The position numbers and the translations under genes are program-made. The notes beneath the pieces were generated by a model, which worked only from the letters and a program-made list of their open reading frames with translations, was not told where the DNA came from and ran no database searches. This document shows positions 31,760 to 41,994 of a stretch of 64,000 nt of DNA, in pieces; the stretch's first letter is position 1; each line of letters starts with the position of its first letter. The DNA is taken from contig JAIXYM010000137.1 of NCBI GenBank assembly GCA_027490255.1, forward strand, positions 1-64,000. The letters run 5' to 3'. Source of the DNA: Oxalobacteraceae bacterium (lineage in GTDB: Bacteria; Pseudomonadota; Gammaproteobacteria; Burkholderiales; Burkholderiaceae_D).

Positions 31760-32326
31760 ATGAAAAATAATCTCCTATCTCACATAATCCGATCAAGCTT
31801 TGCAGCGCTCATGGCTGCCGTAATGCTGCAGGCCGCGCACGCAGAAAAAGCAGATTTCGACAAACCGACGCAGGTAGAAGCCAATCAAGGAACCTACGAT
31901 GAATCCAAGCAGACCAATGTCTTCACTGGTAACGTCGTGCTGACACGCGGCACGCTGATTATGCATGCCGACAAAATGACGGTGCGCAAGGATGCCGCAG
32001 GTAACCAGTTTGCAACGCTGTACGCGGCGCCCGGGGGTGTTACCAAGTTCCGTCAAAAGCGCGACGGCGGCAAAGATATGTGGATTGATGGCAGCGCATC
32101 AGATCGTATCGAATACGACACCAAAACCGAAATTGCAAAGCTGTTCAAGAATGCAAAAATAAAAATGACCGAAGCCGGCAAGATCACCGATGAAGTCGAA
32201 GGCGAATTCGTGTCCTACGACAGTAGAACCGAGTTCTACACCGTCACCAACTCCACCAGCGGTGAAAGCAAGCCGGGAACCGGCAGGGTGCGAGTCGTGA
32301 TCCAGCCACGCAACGCAGAAAAATAA
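31760..32326 (+). CDS. lptA: LPS export periplasmic bridge protein LptA
   Basis: Periplasmic OstA-like protein that forms the LPS bridge between LptC and LptD. Signal peptide (hydrophobic about 10-26, cleavage after AAHA), then [32 protein letters not shown] and the repeated beta-jellyroll. ATG 31760 is preceded by AAGGA at good spacing; 188 residues. It stands 43 bases after lptC and 4 before lptB. Confidence 0.95.
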   Translation: MKNNLLSHIIRSSFAALMAAVMLQAAHAEKADFDKPTQVEANQGTYDESKQTNVFTGNVVLTRGTLIMHADKMTVRKDAAGNQFATLYAAPGGVTKFRQKRDGGKDMWIDGSASDRIEYDTKTEIAKLFKNAKIKMTEAGKITDEVEGEFVSYDSRTEFYTVTNSTSGESKPGTGRVRVVIQPRNAEK

Positions 32327-32330
32327 GACA

Positions 32331-33083
32331 ATGACTCAAAGCGCTTCCAGCACCCTGAGCGTACGCAACCTGCAAAAGAGTTATGGTGCGCGTCTTGTGG
32401 TGAAAGACGTATCCATTGAGGTCGTCAGCGGTGAAGTAATCGGCCTGCTTGGTCCCAATGGCGCTGGCAAGACCACGTCGTTTTACATGATTGTCGGACT
32501 GGTGCCATCGGAGGCAGGCGAAATCCTACTGGATGGCGAGCGCATCTCCGGCCTGCCGATACATCGCCGCGCCGAGCGTGGTTTGTCTTACCTGCCGCAG
32601 GAAGCTTCCGTTTTTCGAAAGCTGTCAGTCGAAGACAATATTCGCGCTGTCCTGGAGTTACAAAAGTCCGACGGCAAACCGCTCTCGCGCGAGGAAATCG
32701 ACAAGAGACTGAATACCCTGTTGGAAGAATTGCAGATCGACAGTCTGCGCCAGAACCCCGCGTTGTCGCTATCAGGCGGCGAACGTCGCCGCGTGGAAAT
32801 CGCACGCGCACTGGCAACCAACCCGCGCTTCATCCTGCTCGATGAACCCTTTGCCGGCGTGGACCCGATTGCGGTGATCGAAATTCAACGCATCGTCCGC
32901 TTTCTCAAAGCGCGCGGTATCGGCGTGCTGATCACGGACCATAATGTGCGCGAGACCTTGGACATTTGCGATCGTGCTTACATCATCAATCAGGGCTCGG
33001 TACTGGCCTCGGGTAGTCCAGACGAGATCATCGCCAATGAGTCAGTTCGCCGAGTGTATCTCGGTGAAAATTTCCGCAGGTAA
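32331..33083 (+). CDS. lptB: LPS export ABC transporter ATPase LptB
   Basis: Cytoplasmic ATPase that powers LPS extraction through LptFG (not in this window). Walker [10 protein letters not shown] (41-49), Q-loop in [12 protein letters not shown], signature [15 protein letters not shown], Walker [14 protein letters not shown] and H-loop [10 protein letters not shown] are all as in LptB. 250 residues. Twelve bases separate it from rpoN, a linkage conserved across many proteobacteria. Confidence 0.97.
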   Translation: MTQSASSTLSVRNLQKSYGARLVVKDVSIEVVSGEVIGLLGPNGAGKTTSFYMIVGLVPSEAGEILLDGERISGLPIHRRAERGLSYLPQEASVFRKLSVEDNIRAVLELQKSDGKPLSREEIDKRLNTLLEELQIDSLRQNPALSLSGGERRRVEIARALATNPRFILLDEPFAGVDPIAVIEIQRIVRFLKARGIGVLITDHNVRETLDICDRAYIINQGSVLASGSPDEIIANESVRRVYLGENFRR

Positions 33084-33095
33084 GGGCGAGCCTGA

Positions 33096-34568
33096 ATGAA
33101 GCAGACCCTACAGCTCCGCGTTTCACAGCATCTGGCGTTAACGCCACAGCTGCAACAATCTATACGGTTGCTGCAGCTGTCCACGCTGGAACTGCATCAG
33201 GAGCTGGAGCAAATGCTGACCGATAATCCTTTGCTCGAACGACTTGATGATCCGCTCGACCATTCGATCCGCCTGCTCGGCGATGGAGCAATCAGTCAAG
33301 CACCAACAGCATCTTCAACTGAGTCCGAACCCAGTGGCGAGGCCAGCGCCGCATCAGAGGGCACTTTCGATGCACCCGCGCAGGGTGAAGAAGGTGGCGG
33401 CAGCGAAGCCGAATGGAGCTTTGATGATGTGGCACGCTCCAGCAAGGCTCCCGAAGACGACGATTCGCGCCCGCAACTAGAAGCGCATGAATCTACGCTG
33501 CGCGAACATCTACTGGAACAACTCTCGGTCACTGTTGACAATCGCCGCGATCGAGCGCTGGTGGAGTTATTGATTGAAGCGCTGGATGACAATGGCTATC
33601 TGGAAGAGCCGCTGGAAGATATTCACGGTCGCCTTCCTGAAGAGCTCGACATCGACATAGATGAAATGCAGATCGCGCTCAAGCTGCTGCAGAGTTTCGA
33701 TCCCGCTGGCGTCGGTGCGCGCAATGCATCGGAATGTCTGTCCCTGCAAATCCGTCGTATGGAAAAAATCCCCTTCGTAACGCGCCGCATGGCGCTCACG
33801 TTGGTGGAAAATTATCTTGAACTATTCGCCCAGCGTGAGTTCAACAAACTGAAGAAGGCTTTGGACTGCGATGATGAGGACTTGCGTGAAGCGCAAGCGG
33901 TAATTAAGGCGTGCAATCCTCATCCGGGCGCGCCATATGCCGGTGATGCATCAGATTACGTGGTGCCGGATGTGATTGTCAAACGAGCAAAGAACGGATG
34001 GCAAGTGACGCTGAACCGGGATGTCATGCCCAAGCTACGAGTCAATGCCATGTACGCAAATATCCTCAAGCAAAACAAAGGTGAGGGATCACTCACTTCG
34101 CAACTTCAGGAAGCGAAATGGCTGATCAAAAACATGCGTCAGCGATTCGACACGATCTTGCGGGTAGCTCAGGCGATAGTAGAGCGACAACGCAACTTTT
34201 TCTCCCACGGCGAAGTTGCGATGAAGCCACTTGTGCTAAGGGAAATAGCTGATACACTGGGTTTGCATGAGAGTACGATCTCTCGTGTCACCACGCAAAA
34301 ATACATGCTGACACCTCATGGCATGTTTGAACTGAAATACTTCTTTGGTAGCCATGTAGCCACGGAAGCGGGTGGCGAAGCATCATCAACCGCGATACGT
34401 GCTTTGATCAAACAACTGATAGGAGCTGAGGACACTAAAAACCCTTTTTCCGATAGCAAAATTACGGATATGCTGGCTGAACAGGGAATGGTCGTCGCAA
34501 GACGCACGGTAGCAAAGTATCGTGAAGCCCTGAAAATTCCTCCAGTCAATCTGCGCAAGTCCCTGTAG
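33096..34568 (+). CDS. rpoN: RNA polymerase sigma-54 factor RpoN
   Basis: Alternative sigma factor for -24/-12 promoters, needing AAA+ activators. Region I ([21 protein letters not shown]), an acidic variable region II (about 55-125), the core-binding region, the HTH region ([19 protein letters not shown]) and the RpoN box [10 protein letters not shown] at 468-477. 490 residues, family length. I see no convincing -24/-12 promoter in this window that it would serve. It is followed by a structured spacer and hpf. Confidence 0.97.
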   Translation: MKQTLQLRVSQHLALTPQLQQSIRLLQLSTLELHQELEQMLTDNPLLERLDDPLDHSIRLLGDGAISQAPTASSTESEPSGEASAASEGTFDAPAQGEEGGGSEAEWSFDDVARSSKAPEDDDSRPQLEAHESTLREHLLEQLSVTVDNRRDRALVELLIEALDDNGYLEEPLEDIHGRLPEELDIDIDEMQIALKLLQSFDPAGVGARNASECLSLQIRRMEKIPFVTRRMALTLVENYLELFAQREFNKLKKALDCDDEDLREAQAVIKACNPHPGAPYAGDASDYVVPDVIVKRAKNGWQVTLNRDVMPKLRVNAMYANILKQNKGEGSLTSQLQEAKWLIKNMRQRFDTILRVAQAIVERQRNFFSHGEVAMKPLVLREIADTLGLHESTISRVTTQKYMLTPHGMFELKYFFGSHVATEAGGEASSTAIRALIKQLIGAEDTKNPFSDSKITDMLAEQGMVVARRTVAKYREALKIPPVNLRKSL

Positions 34569-34585
34569 CTTCCCGAGTTTTTAAC

Positions 34586-34642
34586 CGTTGCTGTACGCTC
34601 TGCGAATCACCCTGCGGTGATTTGTAAAAAACGTCAGCAACG
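34586..34642 (+). promoter_or_regulatory. Structured leader ahead of hpf
   Basis: An outer stem (CGTTGCTG plus ACG pairing with CGTCAGCAACG, one bulged T; 11 bp) encloses an inner hairpin (AATCACC with GGTGATT, 4-base loop at 34612-34615). The block ends just before the hpf ribosome site (AAGGAG) and has no T-run, so it looks like an RNA structure in the leader or a processing site between rpoN and hpf, not a terminator. Confidence 0.45.
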
Positions 34643-34663
34643 CCATACCAAGGAGCGCTGTGT

Positions 34664-35014
34664 ATGAATCTGAAAATCAGTGGGCATCATCTGGAAGTCA
34701 CCCCCGCCTTGCGAGCTTATGTTGAAAGCAAGCTCGAACGCATCAAACGACATTTTGACAACGTCATCGATGTTACCGTCACACTCTCCGTCGACTCCCT
34801 GACCGAAAAAGAAAAACGCCAGCGCGCAGAAATCAATTTGCATGTGCGCGGCAAGGATTTTCACGTCGAGAGCGAAGCCCAGGATATGTATGCAGCCATC
34901 GATCTGCTGATGGACAAGCTGGACCGACAGGTATTGAAACATAAAGACAAGATCCAGGACCATCAGCACGATGGCATCAAACGTTACACGGGCCCTGAGG
35001 CAGAAGTGGCCTGA
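34664..35014 (+). CDS. hpf: Ribosome hibernation promoting factor Hpf
   Basis: Binds the 30S decoding region in slow growth and helps inactivate ribosomes. The S30AE/YfiA domain runs over residues 1-100 ([67 protein letters not shown]) and is followed by a short histidine-containing tail, 116 residues in all; it lacks the long-form dimerisation domain. Strong AAGGAG 8 bases before the ATG. In related genomes ptsN and hprK follow; here a terminator follows. Confidence 0.95.
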   Translation: MNLKISGHHLEVTPALRAYVESKLERIKRHFDNVIDVTVTLSVDSLTEKEKRQRAEINLHVRGKDFHVESEAQDMYAAIDLLMDKLDRQVLKHKDKIQDHQHDGIKRYTGPEAEVA

Positions 35015-35034
35015 TACTCATCAAGATCTTGCCA

Positions 35035-35059
35035 AGGGGCGCAATCGCGCCCCTTTTTT
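35035..35059 (+). terminator. Rho-independent terminator after hpf
   Basis: Perfect 7-bp stem (GGGGCGC with GCGCCCC, loop AATC) followed by seven T residues, 20 bases past the hpf stop. It should end the kdsD-to-hpf transcript. Immediately after it an 11-base unit (TCGCCTCTGTT) is repeated twice in tandem. Confidence 0.9.
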
Positions 35060-35216
35060 TCGCCTCTGTTTCGCCTCTGTTTCGACTCGTCGCCATCGCC
35101 ACGCCGAAGCGGACTATCCCCGCGCAAAAGACCGGCTTTCCCGCTTCCAAAGCGCAGAGTGACTCATTCCCGATAAACTCACGTCTTTCGAATCACCAAC
35201 TGCCTGAATACATCTT

Positions 35217-36308
35217 ATGAGCGACCTCGTATTGACCGAAGTTATCGGTCACACCGGCATCATCACGCTGAACCGTCCCAGCGCCCTGAATTCACTCACA
35301 CTCGATATGGTCCGCACCATGACCAGCGCGCTGTTGGACTGGCGAGATCAGGCAGACATTCATTGCGTGATGGTTCGCAGCAGTAGCGAAAAAGCTTACT
35401 GTGCGGGCGGCGATATCCGTTTTTTTTATCAGAAGGGCAAAGCGACAGCGATTGAGGGTGCGGCGCTGATTGAGGATTTTTTTACCGAAGAATATGCGCT
35501 CAACCATCTGATCCACCATTATCCCAAACCCTATATCGCGCTGATGGATGGTGTCGTGATGGGTGGGGGCATGGGTATTGCGCAGGCAGGGCCGGCGGCT
35601 CGAATCCGTATCGTGACAGAGCGTACAAAAATGGCTATGCCCGAAGTCGGCATCGGACTCTTCCCTGATGTGGGCGGCGGGCACTTTTTGTCGCGCGCTA
35701 ACGGACAGCTCGGTACTTATCTTGGAGTGACGGGTGAGATGATCGGCGCCAGCGACGCGCTGTATGCTGGGCTGGCAGACGTATTTGTGCCCGCCGCTGA
35801 ATTGCCTGCCTTGCAGGCGCTTGTCGTCGCCTCATCAGCAGGCAATCTGCGAGAAGACATCACGCGTTTCGCTGCGCCTTTCGCTTCGCAAGCAGATCCG
35901 GCGAACAGCCGTCTTGCAGGCATGCGGGAGTCGATTGAACAACATTTTTCGGGCGATTTCATCACGGAGCTCATGGCCTCACTCTCGGCAGACACCAGTG
36001 AGTTTGCTGGCAAAACCCTGGAGATCATGCGCAAGCGCTCGCCGCTAATGATGTGCGTGACCCTGTCGCAGTTACGCCGTGCAGCCACGATGACGATTGG
36101 TGAATGTTTGCGCATGGAGCGAACCATGGTCAGGCGCTGTTTCGAGCATGGCGAGGTCATCGAGGGTGTCCGCGCGCTGGCGATTGACAAAGATCACGCG
36201 CCGAAATGGAATCCGGCGACACTGGCTGAAGTCACGCCGGCGATGGTAGAGCGTTTTTTTGAAAGCGCATGGCCGGCGTATGCGCACCCACTGCGCGCGC
36301 TAGATTAG
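35217..36308 (+). CDS. 3-hydroxyisobutyryl-CoA hydrolase-like (enoyl-CoA hydratase/isomerase superfamily) protein
   Basis: Crotonase-fold enzyme of the ECH_2 (HIBCH) branch, expected to release 3-hydroxyisobutyrate from its CoA ester in valine breakdown. Oxyanion-hole motif YCAGGDIR, then MDGVVMGGGMGI and the acidic active-site segment MPEVGIGLFPDVGG; the C-terminal region (TLSQLRRAATMTIGECLRMER) is typical of HIBCH. 363 residues, longer than true hydratases (about 260). It is a single gene between the hpf terminator and the convergent dgt, with no other valine-pathway genes nearby. Exact substrate is inferred. Confidence 0.85.
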   Translation: MSDLVLTEVIGHTGIITLNRPSALNSLTLDMVRTMTSALLDWRDQADIHCVMVRSSSEKAYCAGGDIRFFYQKGKATAIEGAALIEDFFTEEYALNHLIHHYPKPYIALMDGVVMGGGMGIAQAGPAARIRIVTERTKMAMPEVGIGLFPDVGGGHFLSRANGQLGTYLGVTGEMIGASDALYAGLADVFVPAAELPALQALVVASSAGNLREDITRFAAPFASQADPANSRLAGMRESIEQHFSGDFITELMASLSADTSEFAGKTLEIMRKRSPLMMCVTLSQLRRAATMTIGECLRMERTMVRRCFEHGEVIEGVRALAIDKDHAPKWNPATLAEVTPAMVERFFESAWPAYAHPLRALD

Positions 36309-36343
36309 AGAAACGCTGAATCAATATTAAAACCAGCGTTTCT
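36309..36343. terminator. Hairpin between convergent genes
   Basis: A perfect 10-bp stem (AGAAACGCTG with CAGCGTTTCT) with a 15-base AT-rich loop between the ends of the HIBCH-like gene and dgt. It has no T-run, so termination is possible but not certain. Confidence 0.4.
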
Positions 36344-36356
36344 GGCGATGGACTGA

Positions 36357-37499
36357 TCAGATTTCGTCGACAGCAAACAAGCGTCGATACTCGCGCATCG
36401 CATAGCGATCTGTCATGCCTGCGATGTAATCAGCCACCTTGCGTGCCTGCTCATTTATATTTCCGCCATTTGTCTGATAATCAGGCGGCATTAGCTGCGG
36501 ACCTTCGAGAAAGATATTAAACAAGTCAGTGACAATACGTCGTGCCTTGCTGGTCATGCGATTGACCACATAGTGCTGATAGAGATTGGCTCTGAGGAAA
36601 CGCTTAAGCTCTTGCGCTTCCTGTTTCATGGCATCAGAAAACGAAATCAGTGCTGACGAGTTGCGTACATCGTCAATCGACTTCACGCCTGCATCACGTA
36701 TCTGGGCGCGCGAGGTGTCGATCAGATCAACGACTAGGGCATTGATCATGCGACGGACTGTTTCGTTGATGGCTCGTCGCCCCTGAACACCCGGAAATTC
36801 TTTCTGCACCAGCGACCAGTAACGCGCATAGAGAGTGACTTCATCCAGCTGCACCGTAGTCAGCAAGCCCGAACGCAGGCCGTCGTCAATGTCATGGTTG
36901 TTATACGCAATCTCATCGGCCAGATTGGCCAGTTGCGCTTCGAGGCTGGGCTGCTTGCGCTCGATGAAGCGGCGGCCGATCTCTCCCAATTGTTCTGCAT
37001 TGGGCAGCGAGCAGTGCTTGAGTACACCTTCACGGGTCTCAAACATGAGATTAAGACCATCAAACGCGCCATAACGCTGTTCCAGCTTGTCGATCACACG
37101 CAAGCTCTGGAGATTATGCTCGAAGCCGCCATAGGCTTTCATACAAGCATTCAGTGCATCCTGTCCTGCGTGGCCAAAGGGTGTGTGCCCCAAATCATGC
37201 GCGAGTGAAATAGCCTCGACCAGATCTTCATTAAGCTGCAGATTGCGAGCGAGCGAGCGAGCAATCTGGGCAACTTCGATGCTGTGCGTGAGTCTTGTGC
37301 GAAATAAATCGCCTTCGTGATTGACGAAGACCTGTGTCTTGTATTCGAGGCGGCGAAAAGCCGTGCAATGAATAATGCGATCGCGGTCGCGTTGAAATTC
37401 ACTGCGCGTATCGGAAGCGCCTTCGGCAAAAAGACGCCCGCGAGAAGCAGATGAACGGGCCGCGTACGGGGCAAGATAGGCTTCGAAATCAGCCATCAT
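36357..37499 (-). CDS. dgt: dGTPase-like HD-domain triphosphohydrolase
   Basis: Hydrolyses dNTPs to deoxynucleoside and triphosphate in characterised relatives. HD motif: [15 protein letters not shown], then [16 protein letters not shown] with the metal-binding H-D, and the [11 protein letters not shown] segment. 380 residues, matching the shorter dGTPase-like type 2 group, not the about 500-residue E. coli enzyme. Two ATGs (37499, 37496) begin the gene; AGGA spacing favours the second. Overlaps aroB. Confidence 0.93.
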   Translation of the reverse strand: MMADFEAYLAPYAARSSASRGRLFAEGASDTRSEFQRDRDRIIHCTAFRRLEYKTQVFVNHEGDLFRTRLTHSIEVAQIARSLARNLQLNEDLVEAISLAHDLGHTPFGHAGQDALNACMKAYGGFEHNLQSLRVIDKLEQRYGAFDGLNLMFETREGVLKHCSLPNAEQLGEIGRRFIERKQPSLEAQLANLADEIAYNNHDIDDGLRSGLLTTVQLDEVTLYARYWSLVQKEFPGVQGRRAINETVRRMINALVVDLIDTSRAQIRDAGVKSIDDVRNSSALISFSDAMKQEAQELKRFLRANLYQHYVVNRMTSKARRIVTDLFNIFLEGPQLMPPDYQTNGGNINEQARKVADYIAGMTDRYAMREYRRLFAVDEI

Positions 37500-38602
37500 G
37501 ATTCCTGCCCGACGCAGGCGGCGAGGGTTACCTTCAGCAACTCATTAGGTACGCCAGTGATAATGGCCTGACCGAGTGGTTTTAGCAGAATGAATTTAAT
37601 CTCACCACCCTCATTTTTCTTGTCGACTTCCATCAACTCCAACCAGCGGTCAGCACCCAGATCAGGCGCCACCACAGGCAGACCGGCAGCTTTCACGAGT
37701 GCGGTAATGCGCGACTTGTCTTGCGCTGAAAGATAACCTAGTCGGTGCGATAAATCCGCGGCCATCACCATGCCACAACCCACGGCCTCACCATGCAGCC
37801 ACTCACCGTATCCCATTCCCGCTTCAATCGCGTGACCAAAGGTGTGCCCAAAATTCAGAATGGCGCGCAATCCTGATTCACGTTCATCCTGTCGGACGAC
37901 ATCCGCTTTGATTTCACAGGAACGCTGAATCACATGCGCCAGCGCCGCATCATCGCGCGCCATCAGCTGATCCATGTGAGCTTCCAACCAGCTGAAAAAT
38001 TCAGTGTCGATAATGGCGCCGTGCTTGATGACTTCAGCGAGCCCGGCGGAAAGTTCCCGTTGCGGCAGGGTGGACAAGGTGGCGGTATCAGCCAGCACCG
38101 ATTGCGGCTGGTAAAACGCACCAATCATATTTTTACCCAGCGGATGATTGATCGCTGTCTTGCCGCCGACCGAAGAATCCACTTGCGCCAGCAGGGTCGT
38201 GGGAATCTGTACAAATGGCACACCCCGCATATAGGTAGCTGCGGCAAAACCGGTCATGTCACCAATCACTCCGCCACCCAATGCCACCAGTGTGGTCTTG
38301 CGATCGCATTTATTCTCCAGCAGCGCATCAAAGATGCGCATCAGATTATCGACATTTTTTTCTTCTTCTCCGTCAGCCAGGACGATAGCGAGACAATGTT
38401 TGCCCGCAGCCTCCAGCATATCGGTCAATCGCTGAAGATACAAAGGCGCGACGATGGTATTGGTGACAATAGCTACCCGCTTACCAGGAATATGATGTGC
38501 GAAATCTGCTTGATCCAGCAAATGACGGCCGATGATGATCGGATAGCTGCGCTCTCCCAGTGATACGGTGAGATCTGCAAAAACAGAATGGGTTGATGTC
38601 AT
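37496..38602 (-). CDS. aroB: 3-dehydroquinate synthase AroB
   Basis: Second step of the shikimate pathway: NAD- and zinc-dependent cyclisation of DAHP. Motifs: DGEEEKN (about 97-103), [42 protein letters not shown], and the zinc-binding [11 protein letters not shown] and GEAVGCGM. 368 residues. Overlaps aroK by 4 bases upstream and dgt downstream, so the three are one transcription unit. Confidence 0.97.
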   Translation of the reverse strand: MTSTHSVFADLTVSLGERSYPIIIGRHLLDQADFAHHIPGKRVAIVTNTIVAPLYLQRLTDMLEAAGKHCLAIVLADGEEEKNVDNLMRIFDALLENKCDRKTTLVALGGGVIGDMTGFAAATYMRGVPFVQIPTTLLAQVDSSVGGKTAINHPLGKNMIGAFYQPQSVLADTATLSTLPQRELSAGLAEVIKHGAIIDTEFFSWLEAHMDQLMARDDAALAHVIQRSCEIKADVVRQDERESGLRAILNFGHTFGHAIEAGMGYGEWLHGEAVGCGMVMAADLSHRLGYLSAQDKSRITALVKAAGLPVVAPDLGADRWLELMEVDKKNEGGEIKFILLKPLGQAIITGVPNELLKVTLAACVGQES

Positions 38603-39198
38603 GACAGGGAATCGGATTCGGCTTCGCGGTTGTCGGCGTTGGTTGATGATTCACTGTCAACCGGCGGGCTCTGGGTGTTGCTCTGTAGTTGCGAAAGAAT
38701 ATTGTGAACAACGGAATGGACATTCGGCCTTCCGGTTTCAATGATGATGTGGGCGACTTCTTGATAGAGCGGCGCACGCTCACGCGAAATCGCTTCTATC
38801 TTTGCTTTTGGATCAGCAGTTTGCAGTAATGGCCGATTTTTATCATGACTGGTGCGCTGAAGAATGCTGGCCACTGATGCGCGCAGATAAATCACCGTAC
38901 CCCGCTCACGCAGAAGCTGTCGGCTGGTTTCGTTCAGTACGGCGCCACCACCCGTGGCCAGCACGATCCCCTGCTGGGCGGTGAGATCGCGTATGACATC
39001 CGCCTCACGCTGACGAAAACTGGCTTCGCCTTCGATTTCGAAAATGAGGGGAATTGACGCGCCGGTTCGTGTTTCGATTTCCTGATCGGCGTCAACAAAG
39101 CGCAAATTGAGTTTCTTTGCCAGCGAGCGGCCTATCGTAGTTTTGCCCGAGCCCATCAGGCCAACCAGAAAGATATTGTTTGTCGAATTCTGCATCAT
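38599..39198 (-). CDS. aroK: Shikimate kinase AroK
   Basis: Phosphorylates shikimate in aromatic amino-acid synthesis. P-loop GLMGSGKTT (13-21), shikimate-binding DADQEIE and FRQREADV, then ATGGGAVL and a lid arginine region (HDKNRPLLQ). I start at ATG 39198 (a TTG at 39207 gives a longer form); 199 residues. The last about 25 residues ([18 protein letters not shown]) form an unusual polar tail. Placed 98 bases after pilQ and overlapping aroB. Confidence 0.95.
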   Translation of the reverse strand: MMQNSTNNIFLVGLMGSGKTTIGRSLAKKLNLRFVDADQEIETRTGASIPLIFEIEGEASFRQREADVIRDLTAQQGIVLATGGGAVLNETSRQLLRERGTVIYLRASVASILQRTSHDKNRPLLQTADPKAKIEAISRERAPLYQEVAHIIIETGRPNVHSVVHNILSQLQSNTQSPPVDSESSTNADNREAESDSLS

Positions 39199-39295
39199 TG
39201 CCGCCAATCGGGCGTATTTACCCGGAAAGACGACAGTTTATCGCATCCGCCCACTCACGACGGAGCCAACGCGAGCCAACCCACTCCAGTCCGAC

Positions 39296-41428
39296 TCAGC
39301 GCACGATGGGCGAATCCGTGACGATACGGGGCGTAATGAAGATCAACAGCTCGGTCTGATCCCGAGTACGGCGGGTGCTGCGGAACAGACGACCCAACAC
39401 CGGAATATCTCCCAACAGGGGCACCTTGAGCTCGCTGTCAATCTCGGTCTGAGTGAAAATACCGCCCAGAACAACCGTACCGCCGTTCTCAACCTGCACA
39501 TTGGTTTTGACGTGCTTGGTATTGATAGCGAAACTGGAACCCACGGCGACACCGCGGGAGTCTTTTGCGACATCCACCATCAAAATCACATTGCCGTCTG
39601 GCGTAATCTGGGGCGTCACCTCCAGTTTGAGGTTCGCTTTCTTGAACTGTACCGACGTTGCGCCGCTGCTGGTCGCCTGTTGAAAAGGAATTTCTTCGCC
39701 CTGCTCGATCAGCGCCGGCTGCTGATCGGCGGTGACCACGCGTGGGCTGGAAATGATTTTTCCTTTGCCGTCAGCCTCCAGCGCGGACAACTCAAGATTC
39801 AGAAAACGATTGGCATTGGCCGAGAAAAGACTAATGCCCATACTTGCCGGTGATGCGCCATTGATTGACGCGGCAGGCAAGTTAACAAATTGTGTGTTGG
39901 GTATGAAGGCCTGCCCCGCACCCGCCAGCTGCCCAGTCTGCTCTCCGACGCCGAGGTAATTTCCAGTCACTGCCAGCCGACTGGTGCCGGGTAAGTTGAT
40001 ACCCGGTGTCGCATTGTTGGCATTGCGAAGGTCAGCAAAACCGAGCCTTACACCCAGACTTCTGCTGAATGTATCGTCTGCCTCGACGATGCGGGCTTCG
40101 ATCATGACCTGACGCGTGGGTATGTCGGTCAACTGTATCAGTTTGCGCACTTCCTCCAGACGGCTGGGTGTATCGGTGACAAATAATTTGTTGGTACGCG
40201 GCTCGGCAGAAGCGCTGCCACGACGCGACAAAATGCTACCGCGCCCGACCTGACCATCGAGCCCGAAGACCTGACGAAAGGCATCAGCCTTTTGGTAATT
40301 CAACTGGAAGGTCTCCGTAATCAATGGCTCCAGCTCGGATATCTGTGCCCGCTGTTCCAGCTCCAGCCTTTCCTTGGTCAGCAATTCGTCCTTGGGTGCG
40401 ATCCAAAGCACATTGCCATTACGACGCATATCCAGCCCCCGCGCCTGCATCACAATGTCGAGCGCCTGATCCCAAGGCACATCCTTCAAACGGAGCGTGA
40501 GATTGCCGCTCACGCTGTCGCTGGCCACTACATTTAGCCCGGTGAAATCTGCAATCACCTGCAGCAATGCACGCACGTCGATATTTTGAAAATTCATCGA
40601 CAGCTTGTCACCCCGATAGCCACGATTACCAGCAGAGGTTTTGCCATCGTCCTGTTTGACCGATCGCACTTCCAGCACGAGCCGGCGATCGGTCTGCCAA
40701 GTTAGGTGCTCCCATTGGCCACGCGGCTCAATCAGCATACGCACCGTGTCACCGTCGGCGCGGGTGGTGATAAATTGCACCGGCGTGCCGAAATCAGACA
40801 CATCCAGTTTGCGCCGAAGTACCTCGGGCAAACTGGTTTTCATGAAATCGACGACCAGTGACTGGCCCTGACGGCGTACGTCTATGGATGACTGTGTTTT
40901 TGCCAAATCAATGATGATGCGTCCGGAATCGCTCTCCCCCCGTCGAAAATCCAAATCGACAATCGCGTTCTTTTCCATCGCCAAGTTTGCCGCACGGGCG
41001 CTTTGGTCTGTGCCGGCTCTTTCATCGACCAGAGTCACCATCAACGTCTGCCCTGTCACGCGCATGCTGAACTGCTGCGGACGCTTGAGATTGAGCACAA
41101 TACGCGTGCGCCCCGCCGCCTGCACAAGATCCACATGACGCAGCTCACCCGCATCGAATACTCGCCGGGTCTGACCGGTAGCATTCAGCGTGTCCGGAAA
41201 ATCGAGCACGATTCTTGGTGGAGCCGCAGTTGAAAAGCTGCCCGGCGGTGCAGCAAGTGCCTGGCGCATCGGGATCCGCAGTGTCAGCACCGATCCAGTA
41301 TGACTGGCCTCGATACCTGTGATCGCATTGAGCTCAGCCCGCGCGTTCGTGATCGTGATCATGATCATGATCACGAACATCATGCAGCCCATGAACCAGC
41401 GTCCTGCTTCCAACATAACTACTTTCAT
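39296..41428 (-). CDS. pilQ: Type IV pilus secretin PilQ
   Basis: Outer-membrane secretin through which the type IV pilus passes. Signal peptide (about residues 1-30, cleaved near NARA), two AMIN domains that bind peptidoglycan, an STN/N0 domain (SMNFQNIDVRALLQVIADFTGLN), an N1 domain, and the secretin core with EEIPFQQATSSGATSVQFK and VPLLGDIPVLGRLFR. The start is ATG 41428, overlapping the pilP stop by one base; 710 residues. The signal-peptide codons are tandem RYGATC hexamers forming a large inverted repeat. Confidence 0.96.
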   Translation of the reverse strand: MKVVMLEAGRWFMGCMMFVIMIMITITNARAELNAITGIEASHTGSVLTLRIPMRQALAAPPGSFSTAAPPRIVLDFPDTLNATGQTRRVFDAGELRHVDLVQAAGRTRIVLNLKRPQQFSMRVTGQTLMVTLVDERAGTDQSARAANLAMEKNAIVDLDFRRGESDSGRIIIDLAKTQSSIDVRRQGQSLVVDFMKTSLPEVLRRKLDVSDFGTPVQFITTRADGDTVRMLIEPRGQWEHLTWQTDRRLVLEVRSVKQDDGKTSAGNRGYRGDKLSMNFQNIDVRALLQVIADFTGLNVVASDSVSGNLTLRLKDVPWDQALDIVMQARGLDMRRNGNVLWIAPKDELLTKERLELEQRAQISELEPLITETFQLNYQKADAFRQVFGLDGQVGRGSILSRRGSASAEPRTNKLFVTDTPSRLEEVRKLIQLTDIPTRQVMIEARIVEADDTFSRSLGVRLGFADLRNANNATPGINLPGTSRLAVTGNYLGVGEQTGQLAGAGQAFIPNTQFVNLPAASINGASPASMGISLFSANANRFLNLELSALEADGKGKIISSPRVVTADQQPALIEQGEEIPFQQATSSGATSVQFKKANLKLEVTPQITPDGNVILMVDVAKDSRGVAVGSSFAINTKHVKTNVQVENGGTVVLGGIFTQTEIDSELKVPLLGDIPVLGRLFRSTRRTRDQTELLIFITPRIVTDSPIVR
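41345..41378. repeat. Inverted and tandem hexamer repeat in the pilQ signal peptide codons
   Basis: GTTCGTGATC (41345-41354) and GATCACGAAC (41369-41378) are perfect inverse complements, with a GATCATGATC palindrome inside. Read in the pilQ frame it is four tandem copies of RYGATC (GTG/ATG/ATG/ACG followed by ATC). Such tracts can slip in replication and fold in mRNA. Confidence 0.7.
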
Positions 41429-41994
41429 CAACGTTTCTCCTGCAATACCAGTCGCGCGCGTCGCTTGGCCCAAGTATTGCCGACGTCCTGCACCACTTCC
41501 TCAATTTCGATGGCGCCTTCGCCAATGGCTATCACTTTGCCCATATCGGGCCCTAGGTGGCTACCCAGATGCACCTGATGAATAATTTTGTCTGCTTCAA
41601 CCAGCGCAACCACCTGCCCCTGACGGCGTATGCTTCCCACCAGCCGCAGGCTATCCAACGGAAAGGATTCCAGCGGCTCCCGTGAACGGCGCGTATCGGG
41701 TTGCAAGCCTGTTGTGTTTTGATCGGTAACTAGGGATGCGGAAATTTTGGTGATATCAAAGGGATCCAGTCGGCCAGAGGCTTGATAGTGAAATTCTTCG
41801 ACCACTGGACGCGGTGATACTTCAACCGGCACCGGGTGCGACTGCCGCCTGATATCGCTCATCCAGGTGCGCAAATCATTTTCAGGTGCTTCGCTGCAGC
41901 CGCTCAGAAGAACGGTGATCAGGCCGAGCGTTTTTAGCAAAATGAGTGACGCGCAGTCGCATGAGCGGTAGCAAGCGTTTCGCAGGCGCTTCAT
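41428..41994 (-). CDS. pilP: Type IV pilus alignment lipoprotein PilP
   Basis: Periplasmic lipoprotein linking PilNO to the secretin PilQ. Signal with lipobox LLSGC and lipidation cysteine about residue 33, a proline-rich disordered region, and the C-terminal HR-like beta domain (SLRLVGSIRRQGQVVALVEAD, HLGSHLGPDMGKV). 188 residues. Position between pilO (4-base overlap) and pilQ (1-base overlap) is diagnostic. Confidence 0.95.
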   Translation of the reverse strand: MKRLRNACYRSCDCASLILLKTLGLITVLLSGCSEAPENDLRTWMSDIRRQSHPVPVEVSPRPVVEEFHYQASGRLDPFDITKISASLVTDQNTTGLQPDTRRSREPLESFPLDSLRLVGSIRRQGQVVALVEADKIIHQVHLGSHLGPDMGKVIAIGEGAIEIEEVVQDVGNTWAKRRARLVLQEKR

